DNA of 64,000 nucleotides from Corylus avellana (lineage: Eukaryota > Streptophyta > Magnoliopsida > Fagales > Betulaceae): positions 13,824,906-13,888,905 of the forward strand of contig NC_081551.1 of the NCBI RefSeq assembly GCF_901000735.1, read 5' to 3'. Within the stretch, counting starts at the first letter, position 1, and every line of letters starts with the position of its first letter. Shown here in pieces: positions 9,837 to 20,300 of the stretch. The translations under genes and the position numbers were made by a program. The notes beneath the pieces were generated by a model. The model searched no databases, was not told the origin of the DNA, and saw only the letters and a list, made by a program, of their open reading frames with translations.

Positions 9837-11528
9837 CTACAAAAATTGACGAGTGAGAAAATCTGGGATTGAATTATTGGAACCTTTAATATATTCAATG
9901 TCAAAATCAAAAACACTTAAAAGGGCTTGCCATCTGGCAAAAATTTGTTTTGATGCAATATTTTCAGCATCTTTTTGCAATATGTATTTGGCAGATTTAC
10001 AATCAATGCGTAATAAAAACTTTTGATTTAGTAAATCAGATTGAAATTTAGTAATGCATAAAACTACAGAAAGAATTTCTTTCTTAATAGTACTATAATT
10101 GACTTGAGCTCTATTCCAAGATCTAGAATGGAATCGAACAATTTGTTTGGGAGATCCTGGAGAAACAATTTGTTTCAGAATACCTCCAAAGCCGATTTCA
10201 GAAGCATCAGTTTCAACAATTTTGAAAGCATTGTCTGAAGGAATTCCTAGACAGGGTAAAGCTTTGACATGGGTTTTAATTGCTCTGACAAGGGAAGTAT
10301 GTATGTCAGTCCAGGGAGGAGGATTGTTTAATAAACGATCGAACAAAGGTTTGCAGTGTTTTCTAAGATCTTTGTAGAAATCTGCAATATAATTTAAAGA
10401 ACCTAGGAACCTTTGGAGCTGGTTTTTATCAATGATGACATAAGGGAATTTATCGGCAAATTGAATGGCTCTATCAATGGGTCTTATTCGACCTTCAGAA
10501 ATATCAAAACCAAGGAATCAAATTTTGGTCTGGAAAAGTTTGATTTTTTTAGCAAAAACAACAAGTCCATTGTGTTTGACTATTTCTAGAAATGAATTCA
10601 AATGTTTCCAGTGTTCATCAATAGATTTGGAATAAATCAAAACATCATCAATGTAGACAATCGTAAAGTGACTAAAGGGATTGAAAATGTCATTCATGAT
10701 ATTTTGGAATTCACTGGGAGCATTTTTTAGACCAAAAGGCATAACATTCCATTCATAATGTCCAAATGGGGTGGTAAAAGCAGTATTATACCTATCTTTG
10801 TCATCAACTTGGATTTGCCAAAATCCTGACTTCATATCGAACTTAGAGAAAACTATAGCCTCATTGATGCGACTAACTAAATCATTTCTATTAGGAATGG
10901 GGTATCTGATCCATTCTAAAACATCATTGAGTGGTTTGTAGTTGATTACAAGCCTAGGGGTTCCCCTTTCGACTTCAGCATTTTTCATAACATAAAAGGC
11001 AGCACAAGACCAAGGAGATTTACTCTTTCGAATAATACCTTTGGCAAGTAAATTGGCAATTTTCTTTTGGCAAAAATCTAAGGTCGCAGCATTCATTTGA
11101 ATGGGTTTGGCTCTAGTGGGAATTTTATTTTCAAAAAAAATTTTAATGTAAGGTAAAGAAACAATGTGTTTCTTCCTATGCCAAAAAGCATTAGAAAGAT
11201 CAGAACAAACAAGATCAATTATACTAGTATTAAAAGAGACAATTTTGGATTGCAATAATTTATCAGAAAGTTGTTCAGCAATTTTTTTGTATTTAACTTC
11301 TTGTTTTAGAAAGTTTAAATGTTTAGTTTTGGCAGTGATAATATTAAAATGGCAAATATCAATTTCAAATTTGTTAGCAAAATAAAATTTTACTCCAACA
11401 CCCATTTTAATAGTTGAAACACCAGTTTCATCGACAGAAGAAGGATAAAGCATGCAAATGAAAGGAAGACCAAGAATAACCTTTTCAGTCATATTTTTAA
11501 CAAGAACATACAGACATCTCCCTGGCAA
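9837..11528 (-). pseudogene. Reverse transcriptase and RNase H region
   Basis: RT motifs appear in order: KSPWSCAAFYV, GTPRLVINYKPLND, FSKFDMKSGFWQI, FGLKNAPSEFQ and the catalytic YIDD (about 10655-10644). A TGA at 10520-10518 interrupts just before the thumb (FLGFDI), and the frame then continues to RNase H (ETDASEIGFGGIL, STIKKEILSV, SNNSIPDFLTR). The RNase H ends at 9837. The protein would copy pregenomic RNA into DNA. With one stop and otherwise uninterrupted domains it is the best preserved part of ORF1. Confidence 0.85.
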
Positions 11529-12004
11529 ACATGTATACTATTTAATTCATATTTGATTTGCAAACGGCTTCCACTGGCAGAGTTCAATCTTTCAGTGGAT
11601 TTTTCAAAATGTTTGTTGGGAACAATACCTTCTTGAATACAATTTAAATCAGCGCCAGAATCAATCAAAGCAATAGTATCAAATGCATAATCAGGAGCAA
11701 TGACAATATGAACTTTAGAATACCACTTGGGTGGAACAATTTTGTTAATAAGACTAATAATCTTGATGTCATTGTTATTTTCATTGGAAATCACTTTACA
11801 GCTGGATTCCGCTTCATCAGAATGCTCAAATTGCTTATCATTTTCATTATTAGAATTGTGATCTTGAAAACAATTTTGGATTTTTAGTATTAACAGTTGT
11901 TTTAAATCATTATTATCAGTTTTAATAGTAAAATGGTCATTTTTTAAATCTGCAATTTCTTTTTTAATATTACTAATCTGATGTTGCAAATCTGAGATAG
12001 TAAC
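11489..12004 (-). pseudogene. Aspartic protease region
   Basis: A retropepsin active site is visible as IALIDSGADLNCIQEG, with DSGAD at about 11662-11648. It is preceded by a coiled-coil-like heptad segment (ISNIKKEIADLKNDH) and an acidic linker. The protease would cut the polyprotein. The frame shifts between about 11530 and 11490, where the sequence passes to the reverse transcriptase frame with some residues apparently missing. Confidence 0.7.
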
Positions 12005-12007
12005 TTA

Positions 12008-14659
12008 TTTGGATTTTTGTTTAGAAAATCTTTCCAAAGTTTCATCAAGAGAGATTTTTGTATTATTAGGTTTATTAGCATTTTTAACCATGGTATTCTT
12101 GAGTTTTTTAAGGTAGTCTTCTTTTAATTCAGGATTTTCAATTTTTGAAATTAAAGTGATTAGTAAATTTTCTTGTTCTTCAGTTCTTGAAAGAACATTG
12201 CAAGTTTTGACATTTTTGCAGCAAGAATCATTGCAACCTATTTTGAAATCATTATCAGAAAATTCACTGGCAGAATGATAATCTGAATCACTTGAAGTAG
12301 TTAAAATTTCACAATTAGAAGAATCAGAAGAACTTATTGATTGTAAGATTCTAAAAAGATTTGCTTTTTCATTGTTGTCAATTTTTAAAGTATTAATTTC
12401 TTTTTTTAATCTTTTGGGTGGTTCAGGGCACTTGTCAGCAAAATGTTAAGATTTTCCACAATTAAAGCATTTTCCTTTGGAAAAATATTTATCAAATTTT
12501 GAGTTATTCTTTTTGGATTTGTTAGCTGCAGGATATTTTTTAATTGGTTTATTAAATTTTCATTTCTTGTAGCTATCGTAATATGGAGTAGGTTTTTTCT
12601 TGAAAACTTTATTAGGTTTCTTTCTATTTCTCCGTAAAGGAGCCATAGGAGGTAACCCAAATTGTTCACAGAAATTACCCATTTCATATTTAGCTTTCTT
12701 TTTATTTTTCAATTGTTGTCTTATCATTTTTTGATCAATGCATATTTTTATGCCAAGTTTTTTAACAGTAGAAAAAAAATCTCCATAAGTTAAGTTTTCA
12801 TATTCAATTAATCCAGTATTAGAGTTAATGAGTTCATCTTTAACTTTGTGAGCAAATAATGAAGATAATCCATCAATAAATTTTTCTTTCCAATAAGGCT
12901 TTTGACTATCAGATCTGACCATAACACGGGAAAGAAAAACATCTTGATACCATCTATAATCAGACATAGTAGGACAACGAAGATTATTCAAGAAATCAGA
13001 AATGCGAGTAGTGATGTTAGAAGGTGTTCCAATAAAATGTTTAATGATGGTGTAAATCAATGTGTTAACAGAATCGGGTTCACCAGTGCCATGTTGCTCG
13101 TCAAATATTGGTAAGCCATCTTCATCTTTCTTGACAGCTTTTCTAATTATTTCTCAAGATTCTTCAGTAAGGTGTTTATCCCACCAATTCCGAAGAGTTC
13201 CGGAGAAACCCGTAGAAAGCAAATCAACAATTTCTGATTGGCTTAAATTGTGATTAGTAACATAAGCATTAGCCACCATGGACATATGATTCATTTTATT
13301 CAAAATTTCTTGTTTAGATAGACCATCAATATTCCCTTCATAAAGTTTGTCAGTAGAAACAGAAAATTGGGATTGAAAAAATCTTTCTTCAAACTGTAAA
13401 TCAGGAGGAGTGGGTTTCGAATACCAATTTTTTGTGAGATTAACAGGTTTGGATTTATCAAAAATCCTTTGGAGTTTTTGATCGGGATCAAAATTTTCTT
13501 CAATCATTGCAATGTTGAAATCAGAAGAATATTGAGAATTTTGAGAATCATCTGAGTCAGATGTTTCATTGATTTTATGGACAGTACATGCTTGTCCAGA
13601 GCAAGAAGCTTGACTGGTTTTCAAATCTTTCAGCATTTTGTCAATTCTATCAACATTTTTTTGGTTAGTAGTTTTCAATCCAAGATTTTTTCTTTCTTCA
13701 GGAAGAGAAATGATAGGTTTTTCAATCTTACTTCCAGAGGAAGTAGGAGTGTCAATTTTGTCTTCAATACGGTCAAGTTGTTAGCCAATGATGTGAAGGG
13801 ATTGATTTACAAAATTGTTTTGCTCAATGATTTTTCTAGTTTCATTATGAACAACAGCAGAATCAGGATTTTTAAAAGGGGAAGCTTTAACAGTTGTGTT
13901 AGTTTCATAAGTCTTTATTAGTAAATTTTCAAGAGGTGGGTGTGAAGCTTTAACAGTGGTTTTGTCTTCTTTAACAAAAGATTTTTTAACAATATTTAAA
14001 ACATTATTGCTGAGGTAATAGTTTTGTAGAAAATCAAAAAACAAAATATGTTTTTGTGCTTCAATCATTTTTTCAGTCCAACGAATTTTGATAATGGATC
14101 TTTCTTTTTTAGAAAAAGTAGATCTATAGGAATGTCGTAGTGCTTGGTTTTCTTTTAAAGAAAAATCATTTTGTAAAGCAGGCCAGTCAATTTGGGAAAA
14201 GAAATCTTTAAGAGGAGCATGAAGGACATTTAACTGGTGGGGAGGAGGAAGGGGTGCATTAAAGTCTGAAGCAGATGGAGATAGAGATCCTCCGTCATCA
14301 TCGGCTTGATTAGGGGGAGTTTGCTTGGCAGTGTAAAAAGCAGAGGAATCTTGAGAATCATTTGACACTCCTTTTAGTTTTAAATTAGGTTGAGCAAGAA
14401 ATTTATCAATATCTTGATCTCTTCGTCGGAGACCTTCTGAAGTGGTTGAGCCAGCAAAAGAATTTCTTCTTTCATTGGTTAAAAGTGGCCTTTCAATTCT
14501 GTTAGTAAGGTTCAAATCAGAAAAACTAATTTTTACAGATCCGTCTAAATACTGCTGGATATAATCAAGATTACTGGTATCATTCACTACTCTGGCAGGC
14601 TTAGATACGTTTTCCAAGAGCCAATCGTTGGGAAGATTAATTTCATCCCATCGAATCAT
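12008..14659 (-). pseudogene. Coat protein region with CCHC zinc knuckle, broken by stops
   Basis: Gag-like capsid region of the polyprotein. It holds acidic and Ser-rich stretches, a block with LSQSEIVDLLSTGFSGTLR and WWDKHL (about 13180-13240), and a basic tail before the zinc knuckle. The knuckle, C-x2-C-x4-H-x4-C, spans about 12430-12470 and is cut by TAA at 12448-12446, next to the conserved His. Further stops lie at 13783-13781, 13156-13154, 12562-12560 and 12007-12005. The motif order (capsid, knuckle, then protease) matches other caulimovirids. Confidence 0.7.
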
Positions 14660-14683
14660 TCTAGGAGTTCGTATATTAGCATC

Positions 14684-15353
14684 CTAAGTAGAGCTTTGAA
14701 TCAAAACAGTAGAGCTACCAGAATTCTTAATAATAGCCCGAGGATTTAGATTGGTTTTTAACAACTTATAGTAAATACGGTAGATGATAGCAAGAGGTCT
14801 GCTACCTTCTTCCATATTATAACCAGAAGTTAATACATTTAGAGTTAGTGCTTTAAGAATATGAATATCATTCAAAGCAAGAGTTAAATTAGGGAAAGTA
14901 TCAAAATGAATGGGACCATTAAACAGAGAAGATTGAATCATACCAAGAATACTAGTCTGAAAATCAACAAATCTAGCATCACGAAGGCATAATAAAACAG
15001 AAGCACTGATGCCTAATCTAGTCAAAGGTTTAACAGCAACATGAACAGATCCGACATGCAGAAATTTATATCTTTTAGCAAGAGAATCATTGACAAATTT
15101 TTTTATTAAACAATTGAAATATTTCATTGTTGCCAGAAATAGCAAATGTTTGTTCAACAGTTTTAATAGAGTATTCAGCTTTAAAAGTGGATTTTATCCA
15201 AGTGGTAGTGTAAACTTCATTCGGGGAAAGCTTGAGAATGTTCCATTTATCAAAACTAAAAGAATTATCATCTTCGACAGAGAAATATTCTGAATTAACA
15301 ACATCTGGTGGTAAAGAGGACCTAGAGCTAACGGAAGAACTAGATCTCCACAT
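14684..15353 (-). pseudogene. Movement protein region (30K family), frameshifted
   Basis: The start is Ser/Arg-rich (MWRSSSSVSSRSSLPP), followed by a block typical of caulimovirid 30K movement proteins: FLHVGSVHVAVKPLTRLGI, then FNGPIHFDTFPNLTLALND, then a Tyr-rich RIYYKLL. These proteins open plasmodesmata for virus spread. The frame shifts in the T7 run at 15098-15104 and stops at 14686-14684, after which the same frame continues. The region after the stop (DANIRTP) runs on into the coat region without a new start context. Confidence 0.75.
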
Positions 15354-15600
15354 CTTCAAAAGCTAAAATCTAAAACTCTCTTTTTAATCATAGACTCTCT
15401 TGCAAGAACTCACAACACATACCCTTGGCTAAAACTAACCCTTCACCATGCCCTAAGACGCCAAACCCAGGCTTAAGACGGGACTTAAAGGTCAACCGAG
15501 GTTACCTAACGGGGTGGTTGGTTTATAACTGAGAAAAGAGATATGAGTCAAAGAAAATAAAAGATTGGAGCAAATGAAAACACGGATCAACAACTCTTAT
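15354..15600 (-). other. Viral leader between primer site and ORF1
   Basis: About 245 nt of untranslated sequence on the minus strand. No conserved structure was recognised by eye. It is short for a caulimovirid leader. Confidence 0.5.
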
Positions 15601-15613
15601 GGCTCTGATACCA
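15601..15613 (-). other. Viral primer-binding site (tRNA-iMet)
   Basis: The minus strand reads TGGTATCAGAGCC, the caulimovirid primer site complementary to the 3' end of initiator tRNA-Met. It starts minus-strand DNA synthesis and marks the discontinuity in the circular viral DNA. Confidence 0.85.
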
Positions 15614-15646
15614 AGAGAGGGTCTGATACCAAGAGAGGGTCTGATA
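15611..15646. repeat. Right terminal repeat of the viral insertion (two 18-bp units)
   Basis: Two perfect copies of ccaagagagggtctgata lie between the primer site and the TA tract at 15645-15656. The left end of the insertion carries one and a half copies of the same unit. Confidence 0.85.
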
Positions 15647-15656
15647 TATATATATA

Positions 15657-15900
15657 CGGAAGAACTTATCAACTTGCTACAATGATTACACTTAGCTTTA
15701 GGATTGTCCTTGTCAATTGGTTCCACTTTCATGAAGTGCTCCCACACAATAGATTGATTTCTAGGTGGTTTTTTGGTTTGTTAGGAAGGTGAGGAACTTC
15801 TAACATTTTCAGAGGAATGTGTTTCAACATCTTGCACTTTCATAACAAGGGGAGGGTTACTCGTTGGCGAGATACTTGCATCACTCAAAGTATCCTCCAT
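15657..15900 (-). pseudogene. BED zinc-finger gene start (hAT transposase-like), cut by the virus
   Basis: The ATG at 15900-15898 starts a frame (MEDTLSDASISPTSN) broken by TAA at 15783-15781. It continues in frame as IVWEHFMKVEPID, then KAKCNHCSKL. This is the start of a BED domain: the aromatic VWEHF block and the CxxC pair. The following His/Cys pair is missing because the sequence runs into (TA)n and the viral insertion at 15646. BED domains bind DNA in hAT transposases and genes derived from them. A splice acceptor (gtattag) lies directly before the ATG. Confidence 0.6.
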
Positions 15901-15901
15901 C

Positions 15902-17172
15902 TAATACAGTTGATAAACACCAGTAAACAATTTAATATACATACTTTTATTTCTAAAACCTACTTAAATTAATAAATATGTACAATGAGGTGTAAAACAT
16001 TGATCAATGGGTTTGTAATAAATATATATATATAATACATATAAAAAGAACAAATAACATACCTGAGATTGACAATAATCTACTGAAACTCGTTGATGCT
16101 TGACAAAATCCCAAAGTATATATATAAAACACACCTAAAAAATACCAATATAAAACACAACAATTTAGCCTTCATATATTTTCTCAGTAAAGAAGCCAAG
16201 CCATCATCACAAATGTACAAACCATCAACCAAAACACAAATATTAATAAGCAAACATGATTATCAGCTCTGTCCAATACCTATTCTCTTGACTCTAATTC
16301 CACATTCGTCAACTCCTTCAAAAAACTCAATCAATAAGATTGAAGCCTTACTGTTGCCAAGAAAACTAAGGAAAAACACAAAAATCAATAAATTAGTTAA
16401 CAAAATAGCTTGAAAAGCACAAATGTTAGATAAGAAAAAATCAAAGTAGTGTATTCCACAGTATCTCAATAATTAAACTGCTAAATTTCCAACTTATCCT
16501 TTTTCCATATATATATATATATATATATTCGTAATAAAGCAAAACTACTTAATACCAAACAATTGAACAAACATATCTTATATCTACCATATCCAATACC
16601 CACTACGATCATGCCTAATTAATAAAAGAAAAAGAACTAAATAACGGATAACCCAAACCCAAACCAAGGCCTGAGGCCTAATTTATTTCTCTTTCCCACA
16701 TTTTCTCAGCAACCAAGCAGAGCTAGAACAGCTCATACCAACCCCAACCCATTGACCCACTAATATAATCCAAAACCCATTTCAATCATACCCCAATAAT
16801 CAACAAATATACAATAAACGACCCAAAATCATTGGAAAGAATTGTAAAATAGTAGGAAATCAAAAATCAAAGTAGCTCGGGCAACTACACAGTTCACAGA
16901 GCACTTCAAAAACTCCAAGAAAACGAATGCGAAATAATTTGGGTATGAGTTAGAAAGAAAGCCACTGACCTTGGCTGTCTAATTTGAGAAAGAAACGATA
17001 AGGTTTGCCCAGTATTTTCGTTGAGCCGAGCGTGAGCAGCGAGTGAGCTTGAGAGACGAGAGTTGAGACGGTGAGAGAGGCTGCTGTCTGCTGAGTGATT
17101 TTCGTTGAGGTTTAGGGTTGGGAAGAAGAGATGAATATATAGAAGTGCAAAACGTCGTAGTTTTGCCTTCAA
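15902..17172 (-). promoter_or_regulatory. Likely promoter, 5' leader and leader introns of the BED-finger gene
   Basis: On the minus strand a TATA-like CTATATATTC lies near 17141-17132, followed by a pyrimidine-rich leader (CTCTCACCGTCTCAACTCTC type) ending in GCCAAG|GTCAGT near 16970. A second donor-like CAG|GTATGT lies near 16064. Together with the acceptor at 15901 this suggests one or two non-coding leader exons. It is inference from splice and promoter consensus only. The rest of the stretch is A/T-rich, with a TA repeat at 16507-16529, and shows no gene. Confidence 0.35.
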
Positions 17173-17312
17173 TTAATTAATTAATTTTTTTAATTTATTA
17201 TTATTTTTTTTTATAAAGAAAAGGTTCAAGGGTAAAAGTATTAACTATCAATGATTCAGTTTTTTTTTTTTTAAAAAAAAAAAAAAATTGTTACAAATGG
17301 TTCAAAAAATGG

Positions 17313-17339
<27 letters not shown>
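17173..17339. repeat. Low-complexity A/T tract
   Basis: Runs of T and A with (T)n at 17319-17341. No coding signal. Confidence 0.8.
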
Positions 17340-17344
<5 letters not shown>

Positions 17345-18597
17345 TTATAAGTAACACATTGTTGAATCTAATGTCAATTACTTAATTTGATATTATATAA
17401 TCATATGATCTCATTAAATTATATCATATGATTAATTATTTAAATTATTATCATATTTACTTATAATCTTTTTTCTTTGAATTGAACTTAATATCTAATG
17501 GTAAATGATAATGTTCAAACTCCTAAGTCCTAAATTCCTAAAGTATCTAATAATGCTTTAATTAAATTGTAGTTATAAGTAATAAATTGTTTAATTCAAT
17601 TGAATCAATTATGATTATCATTGTACATGAATAATATGAATCATATGATTAACTTGTAGACTTATGACTTATGAGTTATGTCATATTATATATGTATTAT
17701 TTGTTATTATATAATCATATGATTTAATGATCAATTCATCATGTGATATAATCATATCAATTATAGTGATAATATATAAATTACTAAAATTATAATGATA
17801 ATACATTAATACTTAAATTATGTTTATAAGTAACACATTGGTCATTGTTTAATCCAATGTCAATTACTTAATTTGATATTATACGAATCATATCATCATT
17901 GTACATTAATAATATGATTAACTTGAAGTCTTGAATAAAGTATTTGAATTGTCATTGAATCATATGATTAAGTATTGATATTATACATTTATATTATTCA
18001 TATGCATATGTAGACTTATATAGATTTATAACATATATAGACTTATAAGTTTATAACATACATTGGAAATAAGTCTCTAGATATTTAATTATTGTATTAG
18101 TATGAATTGGTATACTTATGAGTTATGTCATATTATATATGTATAATTTGTTATTATATAATCAAATGATTTAATGATCAATTGATCATGTGATATAATC
18201 ATATAAATTATAGTGATAATATATTAATACTTAAATTGTGATTTAATTATTTTTTTAAAAAAATTGTGATTTAATAATCAAGTGATTATGTCATATAATC
18301 ATATAAATTATAGTGATAATATATTAATACTCAAATTGTGATTTAATTTAATTTTTTTTAAATTGTGATTTAATGATCAAGTGATTATGTTATATGTATA
18401 AATATTATTATAATTATAATTATAAAAATATATTATATAAAAAGGCGGTTAGCGGTTAGTGGTTATGGTTAGTAAACCCAATAACCTCTAACTGCTATAA
18501 TCGCTAGGCAGTTAGCGGTTAATACGGTTAAGCGGTTAGTGGTTAGCAGTTATAGCGATTAGCGGATAGTTTTTAACCGCCCGCATTGACACCCTTA
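17340..18597 (-). mobile_element. hAT-like non-autonomous element, copy 1
   Basis: The right terminus, read on the minus strand, is TAAGGGTGTCAATGCGGGCGG, a hAT-type end. It is followed by many AACCGC/GGTTAG motifs (18440-18590), like the sub-terminal transposase-binding repeats of Ac-type elements. The interior is very A/T-rich with internal duplication and no frame. The same family is present at 59504-60370 in the opposite orientation. The left end is not clear. Confidence 0.65.
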
Positions 18598-19203
18598 TAT
18601 ATGCTCAAATCATTTAATCAGTGAATATAACATATATATTTATGGGTTAAATTCACTTTACCCCCCTAAAGTTTCAGAGGTTTTTTAATTCGAACCTCAA
18701 TGTTTAAAAATTGGCAATATACCCCCTTAATGTTTCAAAAATTTTCAATTCAGGCCCTCCATTACTAATTTCCGTCTCATTGGACGAAACTCATCCCACG
18801 TGCGTCTCACGTGGGATTTTGATGCCCTCTATTCCAATTTTGCCCCCAATAAAAACTATAAAATTACGTAATTACCCTCATTAAAACCTATGAAATTGAG
18901 GGTAATTACATAATTTCTTATGTTTTAATGATGACAAAATTATAATAGAGAGCATCAAAATCCCATGTGAGATGCACGTGGGATAATTTTCATCCAATTA
19001 GACAAAAATTAGTAATGGAGGGTATGAATTGAAATTTTTTAAAACAATAGGGGGGTATATTGCCGATTTTTAAACATTGAGATTCGAATTGAAAAATTCC
19101 TGAAATTTCAGGGGGGTAAAGTGAATTTTCCCCTATATTTATTATAAACATTTGAATGTCAACACAGATATACAATTATTGGGATTCAGGGCACAGCTCC
19201 CAA
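18598..19203 (-). repeat. Copia-type 3' LTR relic, interrupted by a MITE
   Basis: The minus strand from 19203 starts TGTTGGGAGCTGTGCCC, next to a purine-rich tract (acgggcaagtgggag, minus) and the end of a copia RNase H relic. The LTR continues past the MITE at 18643-19133 and is cut again at 18597 by the hAT-like element. Confidence 0.5.
18643..19133. mobile_element. Long-TIR MITE (Mutator-like) with 8-bp target duplication
   Basis: The ends are TGGGTTAAATTCACTTTACC and GGGGAAAATTCACTTTACC read inward, with inverted arms of about 240 bp. It is flanked by tatattta at 18635-18642 and 19134-19141. There is no coding capacity. Long arms fit a Mutator-type MITE, while an 8-bp duplication also fits hAT. 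Confidence 0.8.
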
Positions 19204-20300
19204 CAAACTCCCACTTGCCCGTAACTCCAATTAGGCACACATTTGACTCCCATTCCTCCCAAGTGAGATTTTTAAAATCTTCTATGGCAAGGTCTTAATG
19301 AACGGGTCAGCCAAAACCTTAGCCAATGGAATCTTAACTATATCTCCTTGAGATACTATCTTTCTGACGGGAAGATACTCTTACTCTTTGTGATTACCAT
19401 TCCTATGGTTCCTTTGTTCATTGGATTTTGCAACTACTCCATTGTTGGCATGAAACAACATAATAGGAGTTTGCTCTATCCTAATAATACTAATATCCAC
19501 TAGGAACTACCTGAGCCAGACAGCTTCCTTTACAGTCTCACAAGCTGCGACTCATCAGCTTTCATAGTGGAGTCAGCAATCCAAGATTGCTCGGCAATTC
19601 CCCCACTAAATGGATCTTCTACCTAGGCTAAAGACATACCCGATGGTAGACTTTTGGTATCACGATTTGACTGATATCTGCTGACCATGCTTAACTATAT
19701 ATCATACATCTAGTCTAGTTCATAGTATACATGAGGCTTCCTATAGTAGAAGCGTAAGAAACTACCCTCATTTACTCTTCCCATTGAGGTGTCCAAACAC
19801 AAATATGTTTTTCTTGGAGTTCAGTATACTATGTCTTGCTATGACCTTATGTATATATAGTATGTGATAAGCCTATCATCCTATTTTTGCAATCTCATAA
19901 AACTTGGTCTTAGGATATAGCTTGCCTCTCCCAAGTCTTTTATATCAAAATTGATTTAGACAATCAGATTATAATGTTGATAATGTCGCCACATTGTTTC
20001 CAATGAGCAGGATAACATCAATATTTAGCACCAAGAATGCTACTACATCACCATATTTCTTGTACAAACATGATTCATCAAGGTTTTTGCTAAAACCCAT
20101 ACTTGTTACATCAAACTTGATGTTCCATGATCAAGATGCTTGCTTAAGTATATAAATGGACATTTGCAACTTATACACCTTATCGCCTTGGTTTAAGCTA
20201 TAAAGCTGTCTGGTTGCATCACATTGATGCCCATGTCAAGTTGCTGAGTTTGCTCTTTCACAAAGGCAGTCTTGACTACCATTCGCCCAATCTCATTAGT
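19204..20300 (-). pseudogene. Degenerate copia pol 3' end (RNase H)
   Basis: On the minus strand a decayed copia RNase H C-terminus can be followed (EAVWLR, then NNGVVAKSNEQR, then KIPLAKVLADPFIKTL), with several stops, ending just before the LTR at 19203. Towards 20300 similarity fades. Confidence 0.5.

Larger units (their letters stand above)
9837..15353 (-). pseudogene. Viral ORF1 polyprotein, broken (MP-CP-PR-RT-RH)
   Basis: About 1839 codons from ATG 15353 to the stop at 9839-9837. Breaks seen: a 1-nt indel in the T7 run at 15098-15104; in-frame stops at 14686-14684 (TAG), 13783-13781 (TAA), 13156-13154 (TGA), 12562-12560 (TGA), 12448-12446 (TAA), 12007-12005 (TAA) and 10520-10518 (TGA); and a second frameshift between about 11490 and 11530. 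Apart from the two frameshifts all segments stay in one frame, so the original was one polyprotein. The domain entries below give the details. Confidence 0.85.
7931..15646 (-). mobile_element. Endogenous pararetrovirus, florendovirus-like (Caulimoviridae)
   Basis: This is a 7.7-kb integrated copy, read on the minus strand. In order it has a tRNA-Met primer site (15613-15601), a large ORF1 with movement, coat, protease, reverse transcriptase and RNase H regions (15353-9837), an intact ORF2 (9829-8525), then an intergenic region with repeats and a TATA box (8281-8290). The order MP-CP-PR-RT-RH in one ORF followed by a second ORF of unknown function is that of florendoviruses. There is no integrase and no LTR. 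Both ends carry the same 18-bp primer-site repeat and are flanked by (TA)n, a target preference reported for this group. ORF1 has many breaks, so the copy is not functional as it stands. Confidence 0.88.

Noticed and set aside
15601..15613. tRNA gene suspected from initiator-tRNA complementarity
   Set aside because: Only the 12-13 bases of a primer site are present here and at 6614, 21885, 41867, 48527 and 53553. No cloverleaf surrounds them.
16906..17172. 88-codon minus-strand frame
   Set aside because: It lies in the likely 5' leader and promoter of the BED-finger gene and has no family resemblance. The promoter/leader reading explains it better.
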